This document shows positions 15,431 through 25,995 of a stretch of DNA of 44,279 nucleotides, piece by piece. This DNA comes from Blastococcus sp. (GTDB lineage: Bacteria > Actinomycetota > Actinomycetes > Mycobacteriales > Geodermatophilaceae). The DNA is taken from contig JAOPWM010000104.1 of the NCBI GenBank assembly GCA_025965695.1, forward strand, positions 1-44,279, in the 5' to 3' direction. Every line of letters starts with the position of its first letter. Position 1 is the stretch's first letter. Below the pieces are notes generated by a model, which saw only the letters and a program-made list of their open reading frames with translations, made no database searches and was not told where the DNA came from. The position numbers and the translations under genes are program-made.

Positions 15431-17173
15431 ATGCGCATGATCGCCACGCAAGCCCCGACCCCTACCGCCGCCAGCTGGCCGCCCGGGCTCCCCCGGTCGC
15501 TGGAGTACCCCGACGTCCCGGTCGGGTCGATCCTGCGCGCGGCTGCGCGGCGCTGGGGCGAGCGGCCGGCGTTCATCGACCACGACGTCCCGCTCACCTT
15601 CGACGAACTCGGCCGTCGCGCGCACGCGGTCGCCGGCTGGCTGGCCGACCACGGCGTCGGCCGGGGCGACGTCGTGGCGGTGCACATCCCCAACTGCCGG
15701 CAGTACCCGCCGCTCTACTACGGGATTCTGCTGGCCGGGGCCACCTTCTCCCCCACCAACCCGCTGCTGCCGGCGCCCGACCTCGCCGCCCAGCTCACCG
15801 ACGCCGGCGCGAAGGTGCTCATCACCTGGGACCAGGTGCTGCCCTTCGTCCGCGGCGCGCTGGTGCCCACTCCCGTGGAGACGGTCATCGTCACCGGCGA
15901 GGCGCACACCCTCGACTTCGCGGCCCGCCTGGAGCTGGAGGACGGCGACGTCGACGCCGCCGACCTGCTGGCCGCCGACCCCACCGACCGGCACCTGGAC
16001 GCCGCCGTCGACCCAGCCACCGACCTCGCGCACCTGGCCTACACCGGCGGGACGACGGGCGTCAGCAAGGGCGTGGAGCTCCCGCACCGCAACGTCGTCA
16101 CCAACGTGCTCCAGTCGGCGTGCTGGACGTCGGGCTCGCTACCCCAGCTCGACGAGGCCGGCGACGTGACGCTGCGCCAGGTGGTGGGTGAGGACCAGTA
16201 CCCGACCCGGCTCGGCGAGGCCCGGCTGGTGAACCTGACCCCGTGGTTCCACGCGATGGGCGCGATCGGCTACCTCAACGGCATGGTCATGGGCGGCACG
16301 ACCACGGTCATCCACATGCGCTTCGACCCGGTCAAGTACGTCGAGGACGCGGTGAAGCACAAGGTCACCAGCATCGGCGGGGCGCCGCCGGTCTTCGTGG
16401 CGCTGCTGCAGGTGCCGGGCATCGAGGACGCCGACCTGTCCTCGGTCCGCGGCGTCTCCAGCGGCGCGGCGCCGCTGCCGGTGTCCCTGATCGAACGCCT
16501 GAAGACCCTGCTGCCGAACGCCGTCGTCGGCGAGGGCTACGGGCTGACCGAGGTGACCATGCAGGCCACCGGCAATCCGTCCTTCCTGTCCGGCACGCGC
16601 AAGGCCGGCACCGTGGGCGTGCCGGTCTTCGACACCGAGATCTCCATCCGGCCGCTCGGCGGCGGGGACGCGCTGCCGCCCGGCGAGCGGGGCGAGGTGT
16701 GCATCCGCGGACCGCAGGTGATGCGCGGCTACGCCCACCGCCCGGAAGCCACCGCGGAGTCGATCGACGCCGACGGCTGGTTCCACTCCGGTGACGTCGG
16801 GATCCTCGACGAGGACGGCTACCTGTCCATCGTCGACCGCACCAAGGACATGCTGCTCTACAAGGGCTACAACGTCTTCCCGCGCGAACTGGAGGAGATC
16901 CTGTTCGGCGTGCCCGGGGTGGCCGGTGCCGCGGTGGTCGGCCGGCCCGACGAGGAGGCCGGCGAGCTTCCCGTCGCCTACGTCGTCCGCAAGGGCGACG
17001 ACGCAGGGGCCGCGCTGACCGCCGAGTCGGTCATGGCGGCGGTCAACGACAAGGTGACCCCCTACAAGCGGCTGCGCGACGTCGTCTTCATCGACGCGAT
17101 CCCGGTGTCCGCGGCCGGGAAGGTGCTCAAGCGCGAGCTCACCGAGCGCGAGCGGGCAGCGGCCGGCGCCTGA
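15431..17173 (+). CDS. Long-chain fatty acid--CoA ligase-type AMP-binding enzyme
   Basis: This is an ANL-superfamily enzyme of about 580 residues. Motifs: [19 protein letters not shown] (ATP loop), [64 protein letters not shown] and [11 protein letters not shown] with the C-terminal catalytic Lys. It is distinct from the first ligase, with a longer N-terminus and an insertion around [18 protein letters not shown]. The start is uncertain: ATG 15431, ATG 15437 and GTG 15407 are in frame and none has a good Shine-Dalgarno sequence. Substrate unknown; context suggests fatty or cyclic carboxylic acids. Confidence 0.9.
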   Translation: MRMIATQAPTPTAASWPPGLPRSLEYPDVPVGSILRAAARRWGERPAFIDHDVPLTFDELGRRAHAVAGWLADHGVGRGDVVAVHIPNCRQYPPLYYGILLAGATFSPTNPLLPAPDLAAQLTDAGAKVLITWDQVLPFVRGALVPTPVETVIVTGEAHTLDFAARLELEDGDVDAADLLAADPTDRHLDAAVDPATDLAHLAYTGGTTGVSKGVELPHRNVVTNVLQSACWTSGSLPQLDEAGDVTLRQVVGEDQYPTRLGEARLVNLTPWFHAMGAIGYLNGMVMGGTTTVIHMRFDPVKYVEDAVKHKVTSIGGAPPVFVALLQVPGIEDADLSSVRGVSSGAAPLPVSLIERLKTLLPNAVVGEGYGLTEVTMQATGNPSFLSGTRKAGTVGVPVFDTEISIRPLGGGDALPPGERGEVCIRGPQVMRGYAHRPEATAESIDADGWFHSGDVGILDEDGYLSIVDRTKDMLLYKGYNVFPRELEEILFGVPGVAGAAVVGRPDEEAGELPVAYVVRKGDDAGAALTAESVMAAVNDKVTPYKRLRDVVFIDAIPVSAAGKVLKRELTERERAAAGA

Positions 17174-17197
17174 CGCGAAGCTCCGAAAATCGCTCGA

Positions 17198-17222
17198 CCC
17201 CGCCGATCCCCGACCGGCGGGG
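17198..17222 (+). terminator. Hairpin after second acyl-CoA ligase
   Basis: An 8-bp perfect stem CCCCGCCG / CGGCGGGG with a 9-nt loop lies 24 nt after the ligase stop and is followed by TT. Confidence 0.75.
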
Positions 17223-17253
17223 TTGCGGCGCGCATGGCGGGGCATTGCCGGTC

Positions 17254-17303
17254 GATCGGGTGTGCCGCGACGGCTCGTGGAAAGAGGCCTGCCCCACCCG
17301 ATC
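17254..17303 (+). promoter_or_regulatory. Structured 5' leader of the APC transporter gene
   Basis: GATCGGGTG (17254-17262) pairs perfectly with CACCCGATC (17295-17303). The loop contains a small hairpin GCCG-CGA-CGGC (17264-17274) and an AGGCCT-rich tail. The closing stem ends directly before the GAGGAGGAG ribosome binding site. Such a leader could regulate translation. I do not recognise a known riboswitch class, and it is too short for ydaO (c-di-AMP). Confidence 0.4.
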
Positions 17304-17315
17304 CGAGGAGGAGCC

Positions 17316-19298
<1,983 letters not shown>

Positions 19299-19375
19299 CG
19301 GGCAGGCGGCTCTCGACTCACCCGGACGGGTACAGCGTCCCGCGTCCGCAGTGGGCGCTCACTATCGTCCGCGGG

Positions 19376-20404
19376 GTGGACAGCGAGAGGAGCGGACCCG
19401 AGACCGAGCACACCGGGGTCCGGCTGGCCCATCAGGAGGAGTCGCCCGTCCGGCAGGTGTGGCGCCGCGTCCTCATCGCCGCCGCCCTCCTCGCCTTCAC
19501 CGTGGCGGTCATCTACCTCGACCGCGACGGCTACCGGGACGGCGACAACGTCGGACTCTCCCTGCTCGACTCGGTCTACTACGCGACCGTCACCCTCTCC
19601 ACGACCGGCTACGGCGACATCACGCCGATCACTCCGGGCGCACGGCTGGTCAACATCCTGCTGATCACCCCGCTGCGCATCACGTTCCTGCTGGTCCTCA
19701 TCGGAACCACCCTGGAGGCGCTCACCGCGCGCTCCCGGGAGGAGTTCCAGATCCGACGCTGGAGGTCCCGCGTGCGCCAGCACGTCATCGTGTGCGGTTA
19801 CGGCACCAAGGGCCGCAGCGCCATCCGCTCGCTGCAGGCCCTCGGCACGCCACTGGACAAGATCGTCGTCGTCGACCCCGAGCCGCGGGCCATCGACGAG
19901 GCCAACTCCCTCGGGCTCACCGGGATCGTCGGTGACGCCGGCCGCACCGAGGTGCTCCGGCGGGCCTCGGTGGAACGCGCCCGCGCGGTCATCGTCGCGG
20001 CCAACCGGGACGACGCCGCGGTGCTGATCACGTTGACGGTGCGGCAGCTCAACCCGAGCGTGCCGATCACGACCAGCGTGCGCGAGGAGGAGAACGCCAA
20101 CCTGCTCCGGCAGTCCGGCGCCGACACGGTCATCACCACCTCGGCGACGTCCGGCCGGCTGCTCGGCCTCTCCACCGACGCGCCGCGCGTGGTGGCCGTC
20201 GTCGAGGATCTCGTGACCGGGGGCCAGGGCCTGGACCTGCACCAGCGCCGGGTGACCTCCAGCGAGGTCGGCCTGGACTCGCGTTCCTTGCGGGACATCG
20301 TCCTCTCGGTCACCCGGGGTGGACGCACGCTGCGCTTCGACGACCCGCTGATCGGCACACTGCAGCCGGAAGACGACCTCGTCGTCGTCCGCTCCCACCA
20401 CTGA
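19376..20404 (+). CDS. Two-TM potassium channel with TrkA-N/TrkA-C (RCK) domain
   Basis: This 342-residue protein has TM1 at about 33-48, a pore helix and the selectivity filter TTGYGD (76-81), and TM2 at about 92-112. A cytosolic RCK domain starts HVIVCGYGTKGRSAI (136-150) with the GxGxxG nucleotide-binding loop, and a TrkA-C-like part follows (about 265-342). It should be a ligand-gated K+ channel of the MthK/TrkA-N type. GTG 19376 is assigned because it sits before the first TM region; a clear Shine-Dalgarno is lacking. It follows the APC transporter after 77 nt on the same strand, suggesting joint ion homeostasis. Confidence 0.92.
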   Translation: MDSERSGPETEHTGVRLAHQEESPVRQVWRRVLIAAALLAFTVAVIYLDRDGYRDGDNVGLSLLDSVYYATVTLSTTGYGDITPITPGARLVNILLITPLRITFLLVLIGTTLEALTARSREEFQIRRWRSRVRQHVIVCGYGTKGRSAIRSLQALGTPLDKIVVVDPEPRAIDEANSLGLTGIVGDAGRTEVLRRASVERARAVIVAANRDDAAVLITLTVRQLNPSVPITTSVREEENANLLRQSGADTVITTSATSGRLLGLSTDAPRVVAVVEDLVTGGQGLDLHQRRVTSSEVGLDSRSLRDIVLSVTRGGRTLRFDDPLIGTLQPEDDLVVVRSHH

Positions 20405-20412
20405 CCCCCCTC

Positions 20413-20468
20413 GGACTTTCGGCGCCGAAAGTCCGGTAGGAGGTCCGGACTTTCGGCGCCGAAAGTCC
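20413..20468. repeat. Pair of perfect 22-bp palindromic elements at a convergent gene end
   Basis: Two perfect copies of GGACTTTCGGC plus its reverse complement occur at 20413-20434 and 20447-20468, each followed by CGGTAG. They fill the 78-bp gap between the rightward potassium channel gene and the leftward haem peroxidase gene. Spacing between copies is 34 nt, as at 4881-4936. Confidence 0.9.
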
Positions 20469-20482
20469 GGTAGAGGCGAGGG

Positions 20483-22399
20483 TCAGGCGGTCACGCGTTT
20501 CCAGGGGGCGAAGGCGTTGTCGCTCTGCCGCAATGCCGGCCGCAACTCGGGGAAGTGCCGCAGCAGCACCGTGCGCATGTCGTTGTCCCGGATCCAGTTC
20601 AGCCCGGTCGGCGAGTAGACCTCCGGTCGGAAGTCCTTCGTGAAGAACCGGTCGCTGTTGAGCCGGCGGGACGCCATCAGGATGAAGATGCGGAACGCGG
20701 TGTCGCTGAACGCGAAGCCGGTCGGCCGCTTCTCCGCGAACAGCCCCACCATCAGGTCGACCTTCTCGACGTCGCCGTAGAGATCCTCCATGTCCCTCGC
20801 GAGGCCGGCGTCGTCGGTCAGCTCGGCGAACGAGGCCGGTGCAAGCAGGTGCATCTGCCGGCGGAACTCGCAGTACCGGGGGACGCCGAGCTCGCGGATC
20901 CGGACCAGGTCGGTGGACGCCAGGTCCATCTTCTTCCCGTCCGGCCGCTCGTACTCCTGCAGGAACCTCGGGTAGTTGCGCAGCACGATCGCGCCGGGGT
21001 TCGTGGTCCCGAACGAGTAGAAGAGATCGCCGAGGGAGTACGTCGCGAAGATCTCCTTCGAGTGCGGGCCGGCCAGCTTCCGGAAGCCCAACTGCGCCAG
21101 CGGGCGGTCGCCGTCCGCCGTCCGGAAGTCGAAGTCGTCCGGCAGCAGCGGGTGCATCCGGTAGACGCTGGTGAACTCCTCGGTGAGCGAGAACGGGACG
21201 CCGTAGTGCTCGGTCTCGGCGCCCGGGATGCCGCTGATCACCTCGCTGGTGCTGATCCGCCCGAACGCACGGGCGATCCGCTCCCCCGCGACGCCGAACC
21301 AGTTGGCCCGCAGCGCGAACACGGTGGTCGGGTGGCTGATGATCGCCGGCGTCCACTCGACGGTGTGGATCTTGGCGAGCAGGGCCGAGACCACCAGCCG
21401 GGCCCGCTGGAACAGCTCCTCGTCGTCCCAGTGCGGGTATTCCTGCGCCAGCCGCTCACAGACCGCGTTGTGCTCGCGCGCGAAGAGGGTGAGAAGCATC
21501 GCCATGCCGGTCCACCATCCGGGCCTCATGGTGGGGTCGAGCGCGGGATCGTCGGGGATGGGGATCTGGCCGTCCTCGGTGAGCCGCAGCCGGCCACCCT
21601 CGCCGGCACGCACCCGGCGCTGCTCCTCCAAGGACGAGCCGTACAGCGACGAGCCGTCCCACCAGTGGGTCACGTCGTTGACCGTGGTGACGGGTCCCTC
21701 CGCCCCCTCCGGCCGGGTGGGGTCGACCTTGATCCGCGGGATGCGCATCGGGTTCTCCCACCAGGTGTCCCCCGGCCTCAGCGGGATGTCCACCAGGCGC
21801 GAGGTGTCGCCCTCCCCGTGGGTGAACCAGTCGCGGATCATGAACTGCAACCACGCCGCGGCCAGGGTGTTCACGCTCTCCGCCGGCAGGAACGGGTCGC
21901 GGGTGAGCAGCCGCCGGCTGACCTCGCGGGGGTTGGGCTCCATCAGCTGCTCGCGGGTCACCGGCAGCACCTGGTCCAGCGGGATGTTGCGGCCGAACCG
22001 GGCGCCGGCCCGGCCCATGTCCGGGTGGTCGAGGTCGTTGTAGGTGCCGTCGACGCTGCGAGCGACCAGGTGCTGCGGCGTCCGCTCCGGCACCCGCGGC
22101 GCATCGACGATCGGCACCACCGTCGACGGGTCGTGCAGGTTGTTCTGCCGGAGGATCGTGCGCACGCCGATCAGGACGGCGAGGCCCGCGGGCAGGGGCA
22201 GTTTGTCCCAGCCGCGCCGGTGGTCGATCGCCTGCGCGACCCAGTCGTAGATCCGCCAGAAGGGCGTCCGCCGGTAGTCCGCTCCTGGGACCGGCGGCGG
22301 CGCCGCCGGTAGCGCGCTCCGGGGATGCCCGTCGGAGTCGACGCGCGGCTGCGGTACGGACGCGGAGGTGCTGGTCTGTCCTGGGGTCTCGGTGCTCAT
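20483..22399 (-). CDS. Animal-type haem peroxidase, cyclooxygenase/alpha-dioxygenase-like
   Basis: The protein has 638 residues. Visible features: WLQFMIRDWFTH with a likely distal haem His194 (aligning with the FTH of cyclooxygenases), HWWDGSSLYGSS (245-256), LTLFAREHNAVCERL (303-317) and KIHTVEWTPAII. TEEFTSVYRMHPLLPDDF holds Tyr413 and proximal His416, spaced as Tyr385/His388 in COX-2. Presence of that Tyr suggests fatty-acid oxygenation rather than plain peroxidase activity. There is no signal peptide. Its ATG overlaps the stop of the GMC oxidoreductase by 4 nt, so the two are translationally coupled. The substrate is not known, and homologous bacterial proteins are often labelled simply 'peroxidase'. 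Confidence 0.88.
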   Translation of the reverse strand: MSTETPGQTSTSASVPQPRVDSDGHPRSALPAAPPPVPGADYRRTPFWRIYDWVAQAIDHRRGWDKLPLPAGLAVLIGVRTILRQNNLHDPSTVVPIVDAPRVPERTPQHLVARSVDGTYNDLDHPDMGRAGARFGRNIPLDQVLPVTREQLMEPNPREVSRRLLTRDPFLPAESVNTLAAAWLQFMIRDWFTHGEGDTSRLVDIPLRPGDTWWENPMRIPRIKVDPTRPEGAEGPVTTVNDVTHWWDGSSLYGSSLEEQRRVRAGEGGRLRLTEDGQIPIPDDPALDPTMRPGWWTGMAMLLTLFAREHNAVCERLAQEYPHWDDEELFQRARLVVSALLAKIHTVEWTPAIISHPTTVFALRANWFGVAGERIARAFGRISTSEVISGIPGAETEHYGVPFSLTEEFTSVYRMHPLLPDDFDFRTADGDRPLAQLGFRKLAGPHSKEIFATYSLGDLFYSFGTTNPGAIVLRNYPRFLQEYERPDGKKMDLASTDLVRIRELGVPRYCEFRRQMHLLAPASFAELTDDAGLARDMEDLYGDVEKVDLMVGLFAEKRPTGFAFSDTAFRIFILMASRRLNSDRFFTKDFRPEVYSPTGLNWIRDNDMRTVLLRHFPELRPALRQSDNAFAPWKRVTA

Positions 22400-24429
22400 C
22401 GGGTCTCCTGAACGGCGGTCGAGCGGGAGGGCTTGCGCGGACGGGGCAGCAGAGCGAGGACGTGCCGCAGATCGGGCCGCTTGGAGACCGATGACGGCGC
22501 CGCCGCGGGAGCCGCGGCGTCCTGCGCCGCTGCGTCGGCCAGGATCGCGGCGCTGGCCTTCTCGGCCGCCATGTAGATCGCGGTGACGATGAAGAACCCG
22601 GGGATGCGCGGGAACACCGAGGCGTCGACGACGCGCAGCCCCTGCGTGCCGTGCACCCGGAAGTCACTCCCGACGACGGCCCGCGGGTCGGTGGCCGGCC
22701 CCATCGCGCAGGTGCACGAGGCGTGGTGCCCCCACGCCTGGTCGCGGACGAAGGACCGCAGCTTCTCGCGGGTGTCCGCGGCCGGACCCGGCATCAGCTC
22801 GGCAGCCACGTCGTCCTCGAGGCAGGCCATGATGGACCGGGCCACCTCGATGCCGGTGACCACCGCGTCGAGGTCCTCCCCCGCGGTGTCGCTGCCCTCG
22901 TCGAAGTAGCGGAACCGGATGTCGGGGGGATCGCGCGGATCGGCCGACCGCAGCAGGACGCTGCCGGCGCTGTTGACCGTGTGCGCCTTGAGGATCGCCC
23001 AGGTGAAGACGTCGGACTGCTGGGCGAGCGCGCCGGAGTAGCCGGGGAAGTATCCGGTGAACCGGGCCGGCAGACCGAAGATGAACAGGTCGGGGCTGGT
23101 CAGCTCGGGGCGGGAGCGGCGGATGATCCCCAGCAGCGCCCCGTTGGTCGTGTACACGCCCTCGCCGTCCTGCCACTGGCGATAGCCGGGGTCGGGCTCC
23201 TCCCCCTCGCCCGGCGGCCGGAACGTCAGGCCGTCGAGCAGGGCGAAGTTACGCCGCATCTGGCTGACGACGCCGACCTCGTAGCGGTCCTGCAGGTTCT
23301 CCCCGACGCCCGGCCGGTCCCGGCGGCAGGGGATCCCGAGCCGGTCCAGCTCGGCCCGCGGCCCGATGCCGGAGAGCTTCAGCAGCTGCGGGGTGTTGAA
23401 CGCGCCCCCGGCGAGGATCACCTCGCGACGGGCCCGGACCCGGACCGCTGCCGGTGGTTCCCCGGCGACCGCGGCGGGGTCGGCCCGGTAGGCGTGCGGC
23501 TGGGCCAGGTACTCCACGCCGGTGGCGACCGGATCCCCGTCCGGGGTCGGGGGATCGTCGAACAGCACCCGGGTGACCAGGGCTCCGGTGCGCACCTCGA
23601 GCCGGTCGGGCCGCCGCTGTTCGACGTCCCGGATCCGTTCCCGGGCCCCGTTGCGCCTCCCCGTGCGCACTGCGAGCGGAATCAGCCAGAGCCCCTCGGG
23701 CAGCGTGCGTGCCCGCCAGTCGTTCGGGTCGACCGCGCTGTTGAGCCCCTCGAACGGGGTGAGCGGGCGGTGCAGGAAGTCCGCGAGGTTGCGCGCCGCG
23801 GCCGACTTGATCACCGAGATGACCTGTGTGTCGCCGAGGGCCAGCGCGGGGTCGGCGAGGTTCGTGTGCAGCCAGCCGTCGAAGCCGTGCCGGCTGCGGT
23901 TGACGTACTTATCACTCACGAGCGGCAGCGCCGCCAGCAGCCGGGCCAGCCACGGGTGCCGCGGCAGCATCCGGGGACGGCGCTTGTACTGACAGGCCTC
24001 CAGCCGCTCGAACCACTGGCGCATCTGCGTCGCCCGCCAGCTCGGGTCGCCGGTGGCCGCGGCGATGCCGTCCCAGTCGGCGTCGTGCGGGTAGACGGTG
24101 ATCATGGCGTTGTGGGCCGTGCAGCCACCGAGCGTGCCCGAGCGCGGGTACAGGACGCCGTCCCGCTCGGGCACGAACTTCCCGTCCCGCTCCTGCTGGG
24201 CACGGTCGTCGAAGTGGCGGACGTAGAGGGGCCAGCTCATCCCGGGGTGCTCGCTCGCGCGGCCGTGGAAGGCGGGCACCCGGTAGTCGTCGTCCTCCGG
24301 GTCCAGCCCGGCCTCCAGCAGCAGCACCCGGTGGCCGGCGTCGGCCAGGTTCGCTGCGACGGGGCCGCCCCCGGCGCCGGAGCCGACGACGATGTAGTCG
24401 AAGATCTCGGCGCCGATCGGGGCGGTCAC
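22396..24429 (-). CDS. GMC-family FAD oxidoreductase
   Basis: This 677-residue protein has the N-terminal FAD dinucleotide fold [21 protein letters not shown] with GSGAGG at 16-21, [22 protein letters not shown] (GMC signature 1 region) and [22 protein letters not shown] (signature 2). C-terminal [12 protein letters not shown] carries the catalytic His pair at 568-569. The second catalytic His/Asn position is in an unusual [19 protein letters not shown] context. It probably oxidises an alcohol or hydroxy-lipid with O2 or another acceptor. A Pro/Ala-rich tail (about 625-677) follows the domain. The GTG start overlaps the stop of the upstream membrane protein (GTGA). Confidence 0.92.
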   Translation of the reverse strand: MTAPIGAEIFDYIVVGSGAGGGPVAANLADAGHRVLLLEAGLDPEDDDYRVPAFHGRASEHPGMSWPLYVRHFDDRAQQERDGKFVPERDGVLYPRSGTLGGCTAHNAMITVYPHDADWDGIAAATGDPSWRATQMRQWFERLEACQYKRRPRMLPRHPWLARLLAALPLVSDKYVNRSRHGFDGWLHTNLADPALALGDTQVISVIKSAAARNLADFLHRPLTPFEGLNSAVDPNDWRARTLPEGLWLIPLAVRTGRRNGARERIRDVEQRRPDRLEVRTGALVTRVLFDDPPTPDGDPVATGVEYLAQPHAYRADPAAVAGEPPAAVRVRARREVILAGGAFNTPQLLKLSGIGPRAELDRLGIPCRRDRPGVGENLQDRYEVGVVSQMRRNFALLDGLTFRPPGEGEEPDPGYRQWQDGEGVYTTNGALLGIIRRSRPELTSPDLFIFGLPARFTGYFPGYSGALAQQSDVFTWAILKAHTVNSAGSVLLRSADPRDPPDIRFRYFDEGSDTAGEDLDAVVTGIEVARSIMACLEDDVAAELMPGPAADTREKLRSFVRDQAWGHHASCTCAMGPATDPRAVVGSDFRVHGTQGLRVVDASVFPRIPGFFIVTAIYMAAEKASAAILADAAAQDAAAPAAAPSSVSKRPDLRHVLALLPRPRKPSRSTAVQETR

Positions 24430-24824
24430 GGCCGGCTCCTCCGCGCGGCCAGGTACGCGGTCACCGCCAGCACGGTGTTCAGCCCCGAGATCAGCGCGAG
24501 GGGACGGGCACGCTCCGGGGACAACTGCTTGTTGCGCTGGAGGCCCAGCACCGTCGCGGTGTCAGTGGCGTGGATGATCGGCGCGGCCCAGAGCGCCCGG
24601 TCGAGGTCGCGGCCGCGCAGCCGGATCAGGTCGGCCCCGATGAGCACAGTCCGGATCCCGAACAGCCGCAGCCCGTAGATCGCGGCAGGGTTGGCGGTGG
24701 GGTTGCTGTCGCCGAAGCGACTGATGATCATCGCGGGGGCCAGCAGGCCTGTCGTGCCGGCGATGATGCGGACGCCGCCGAGAGCGAAGCGGGCCGTTTT
24801 CCCGATGGTTGCGATGGCCGACAC
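24426..24824 (-). CDS. Small membrane-associated protein of unknown function
   Basis: A 132-residue protein with about three to four moderately hydrophobic helices: FALGGVRIIAGTTGLLAPAMII, IYGLRLFGIRTVLIGADLI, ALWAAPIIHATDTATVLGL and LISGLNTVLAVTAYLAARR. I cannot assign a family with confidence; it resembles small DUF4267-like membrane proteins. GTG 24824 has GGGAGGA upstream. It leads the leftward operon with the GMC oxidoreductase and haem peroxidase through overlapping stop/start codons, so it may anchor or assist these enzymes at the membrane. That is inference from context. Confidence 0.75.
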   Translation of the reverse strand: MSAIATIGKTARFALGGVRIIAGTTGLLAPAMIISRFGDSNPTANPAAIYGLRLFGIRTVLIGADLIRLRGRDLDRALWAAPIIHATDTATVLGLQRNKQLSPERARPLALISGLNTVLAVTAYLAARRSRP

Positions 24825-25477
24825 TGCGGTCCTCCCCGCCCGGCCCCGCGCCGGGCGAAATCATCGGAGGAGTGGGCGCACGGCGCACATTCGACGCGGA
24901 AGAGAAATGCAGTTCACCGTCGACGGACGTGCACTGATCCCCGGTCACCGGCAGGCACCGGTTCGACTTCCCCCTGAATGAATGGCGCACCGGATTCTCG
25001 ATCCGGCGGCGCCCAGATTCCTCCCGCCCCAGCATGATCACAAGGGGGTCGCCCGCCGTTGCCCAGAATTTGCGGACGATCCTGCCGGCGGTCAGGGGAG
25101 GCTGTCCGCGGCCCTCATCGGGGCTCCGTCCCGGCCGATCGGGCGGGCGACGTCGGGGCCGGCGAGGTAGTCCTGGCTCGTGTGCCGGACGCTGGGGTTG
25201 ACGCTCCGCTCCCCCTGCAGCGGCGCGGCGGAGCGGTTGAGCCAGTGCGTCGACGAGGTCGTCGGCCACCACCGTGCCCAGGCTCCGGCCCTCCGCACGT
25301 CGGCGACGACCAGGGGCCGCACGCCTTGACAGGAAATGGTGGCGCGTGGACGCTGCTCGGTCATAGCCGGGCAAAAACTCCGAATGCGCCAAGGCCCGTC
25401 GCCGACAGCAATTCCTGTCCTCATTCAGCTGAATTCCGGCAGCACGGCACGCGCGCGATCCGCACCGAGGGGGACCC
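24825..25477. other. 653-bp divergent control region between the two oxidation/lipase operons
   Basis: The region separates the leftward operon (starting 24824) from the rightward one (starting 25478). A 7-bp GCCCGGC/GCCGGGC hairpin lies at 24838-24856, in the leader of the leftward operon. A TTGACA occurs at 25326-25331 without a convincing -10. The stretch 25375-25440 is relatively AT-rich and holds a perfect 12-bp palindrome ATTCAGCTGAAT (25423-25434), about 44 nt before the rightward start, a possible operator. A small ORF is listed separately. No regulator gene is located in this gap. Confidence 0.5.
25092..25364 (-). CDS. Possible small hypothetical protein or gene remnant
   Basis: This 90-codon ORF (MTEQRPRATISCQG... 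to ...APMRAADSLP) has almost exclusively G/C at third positions over its last 50 codons, for example SVNPSVRHTSQDYLAGPDV, which suggests real coding history. The first 35 codons look less coding-like, and a neighbouring frame (GTVVADDLVDALAQPLRRA) also looks protein-like, so it may be a frameshifted remnant. No family recognised and no clear ribosome binding site. Confidence 0.3.
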   Translation of the reverse strand: MTEQRPRATISCQGVRPLVVADVRRAGAWARWWPTTSSTHWLNRSAAPLQGERSVNPSVRHTSQDYLAGPDVARPIGRDGAPMRAADSLP

Positions 25478-25936
25478 ATGGGAGGCGTCCACGTCCGCGC
25501 CCACGGCGCGGTGCCCCCGGAACGGTTCGTCGCGGCGCTCACCGACTTCGGTCCCGGGCGCGAGGAGATCTTCGGCGAGAGCGATCCACGCAACCTCACC
25601 GTTCATGACCGCGGTGAGACGTGGGCCGAGGTCACCGAGGGATCCGGCGCGGGCCGTGTCTGGCAGCGGTTGCGCTACGACTGGTCGGTGCCCGACGTGG
25701 TCACCCTCGACGTGCTCGACAGCAACGCCTTCGGCCCGGGGAGCCGCTGGACCTACCGGGTGGAGTCCGACGGCGCGGGTGGCTGCCACGTCGATCTCAC
25801 GATCGTGCGGGTGCCGACGACGACGAAGGGCCGGGTGCTCGACGTCCCGCTGGGCCTCGGCGGCGGCGCCTACTTCGGCCGCGATCTGCGGCGGTCACTG
25901 CGCCGCCTGGAGAGCCGGTCGCGGACGCCGTCCTAG
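25478..25936 (+). CDS. SRPBCC/START-like ligand-binding protein
   Basis: This 152-residue protein fits the helix-grip (SRPBCC) fold: an N-terminal strand VHVRAHGAVPPERFVAALTDFG, a central run of beta strands (ETWAEVTEG, VWQRLRYDWSVPDVVTLDVLDSNAFGPGSRWTYRVE, CHVDLTIVRVP) and a C-terminal helix (GRDLRRSLRRLESR). Such proteins bind hydrophobic ligands such as lipids or polyketides. GGGGGA precedes the ATG. It opens the rightward four-gene operon that ends in a patatin, and could carry the lipid product or substrate. Confidence 0.75.
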   Translation: MGGVHVRAHGAVPPERFVAALTDFGPGREEIFGESDPRNLTVHDRGETWAEVTEGSGAGRVWQRLRYDWSVPDVVTLDVLDSNAFGPGSRWTYRVESDGAGGCHVDLTIVRVPTTTKGRVLDVPLGLGGGAYFGRDLRRSLRRLESRSRTPS

Positions 25937-25995
25937 ACCCTGTTGCCGCCCTGCGGGGACGGCCGATCCCGACCACCACCGACCAGGGGAACAGC

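Noticed and set aside
17223-17315. ydaO-type c-di-AMP riboswitch before the APC transporter
   Set aside because: The leader is too short and lacks the conserved purine-rich cores; only an unclassified structure is reported.
20483-22399. Haem enzyme as catalase-peroxidase or DyP
   Set aside because: Motifs WWDGSSLYGSS, FAREHNAVC and SVYRMHPLLP belong to the animal peroxidase/cyclooxygenase superfamily.
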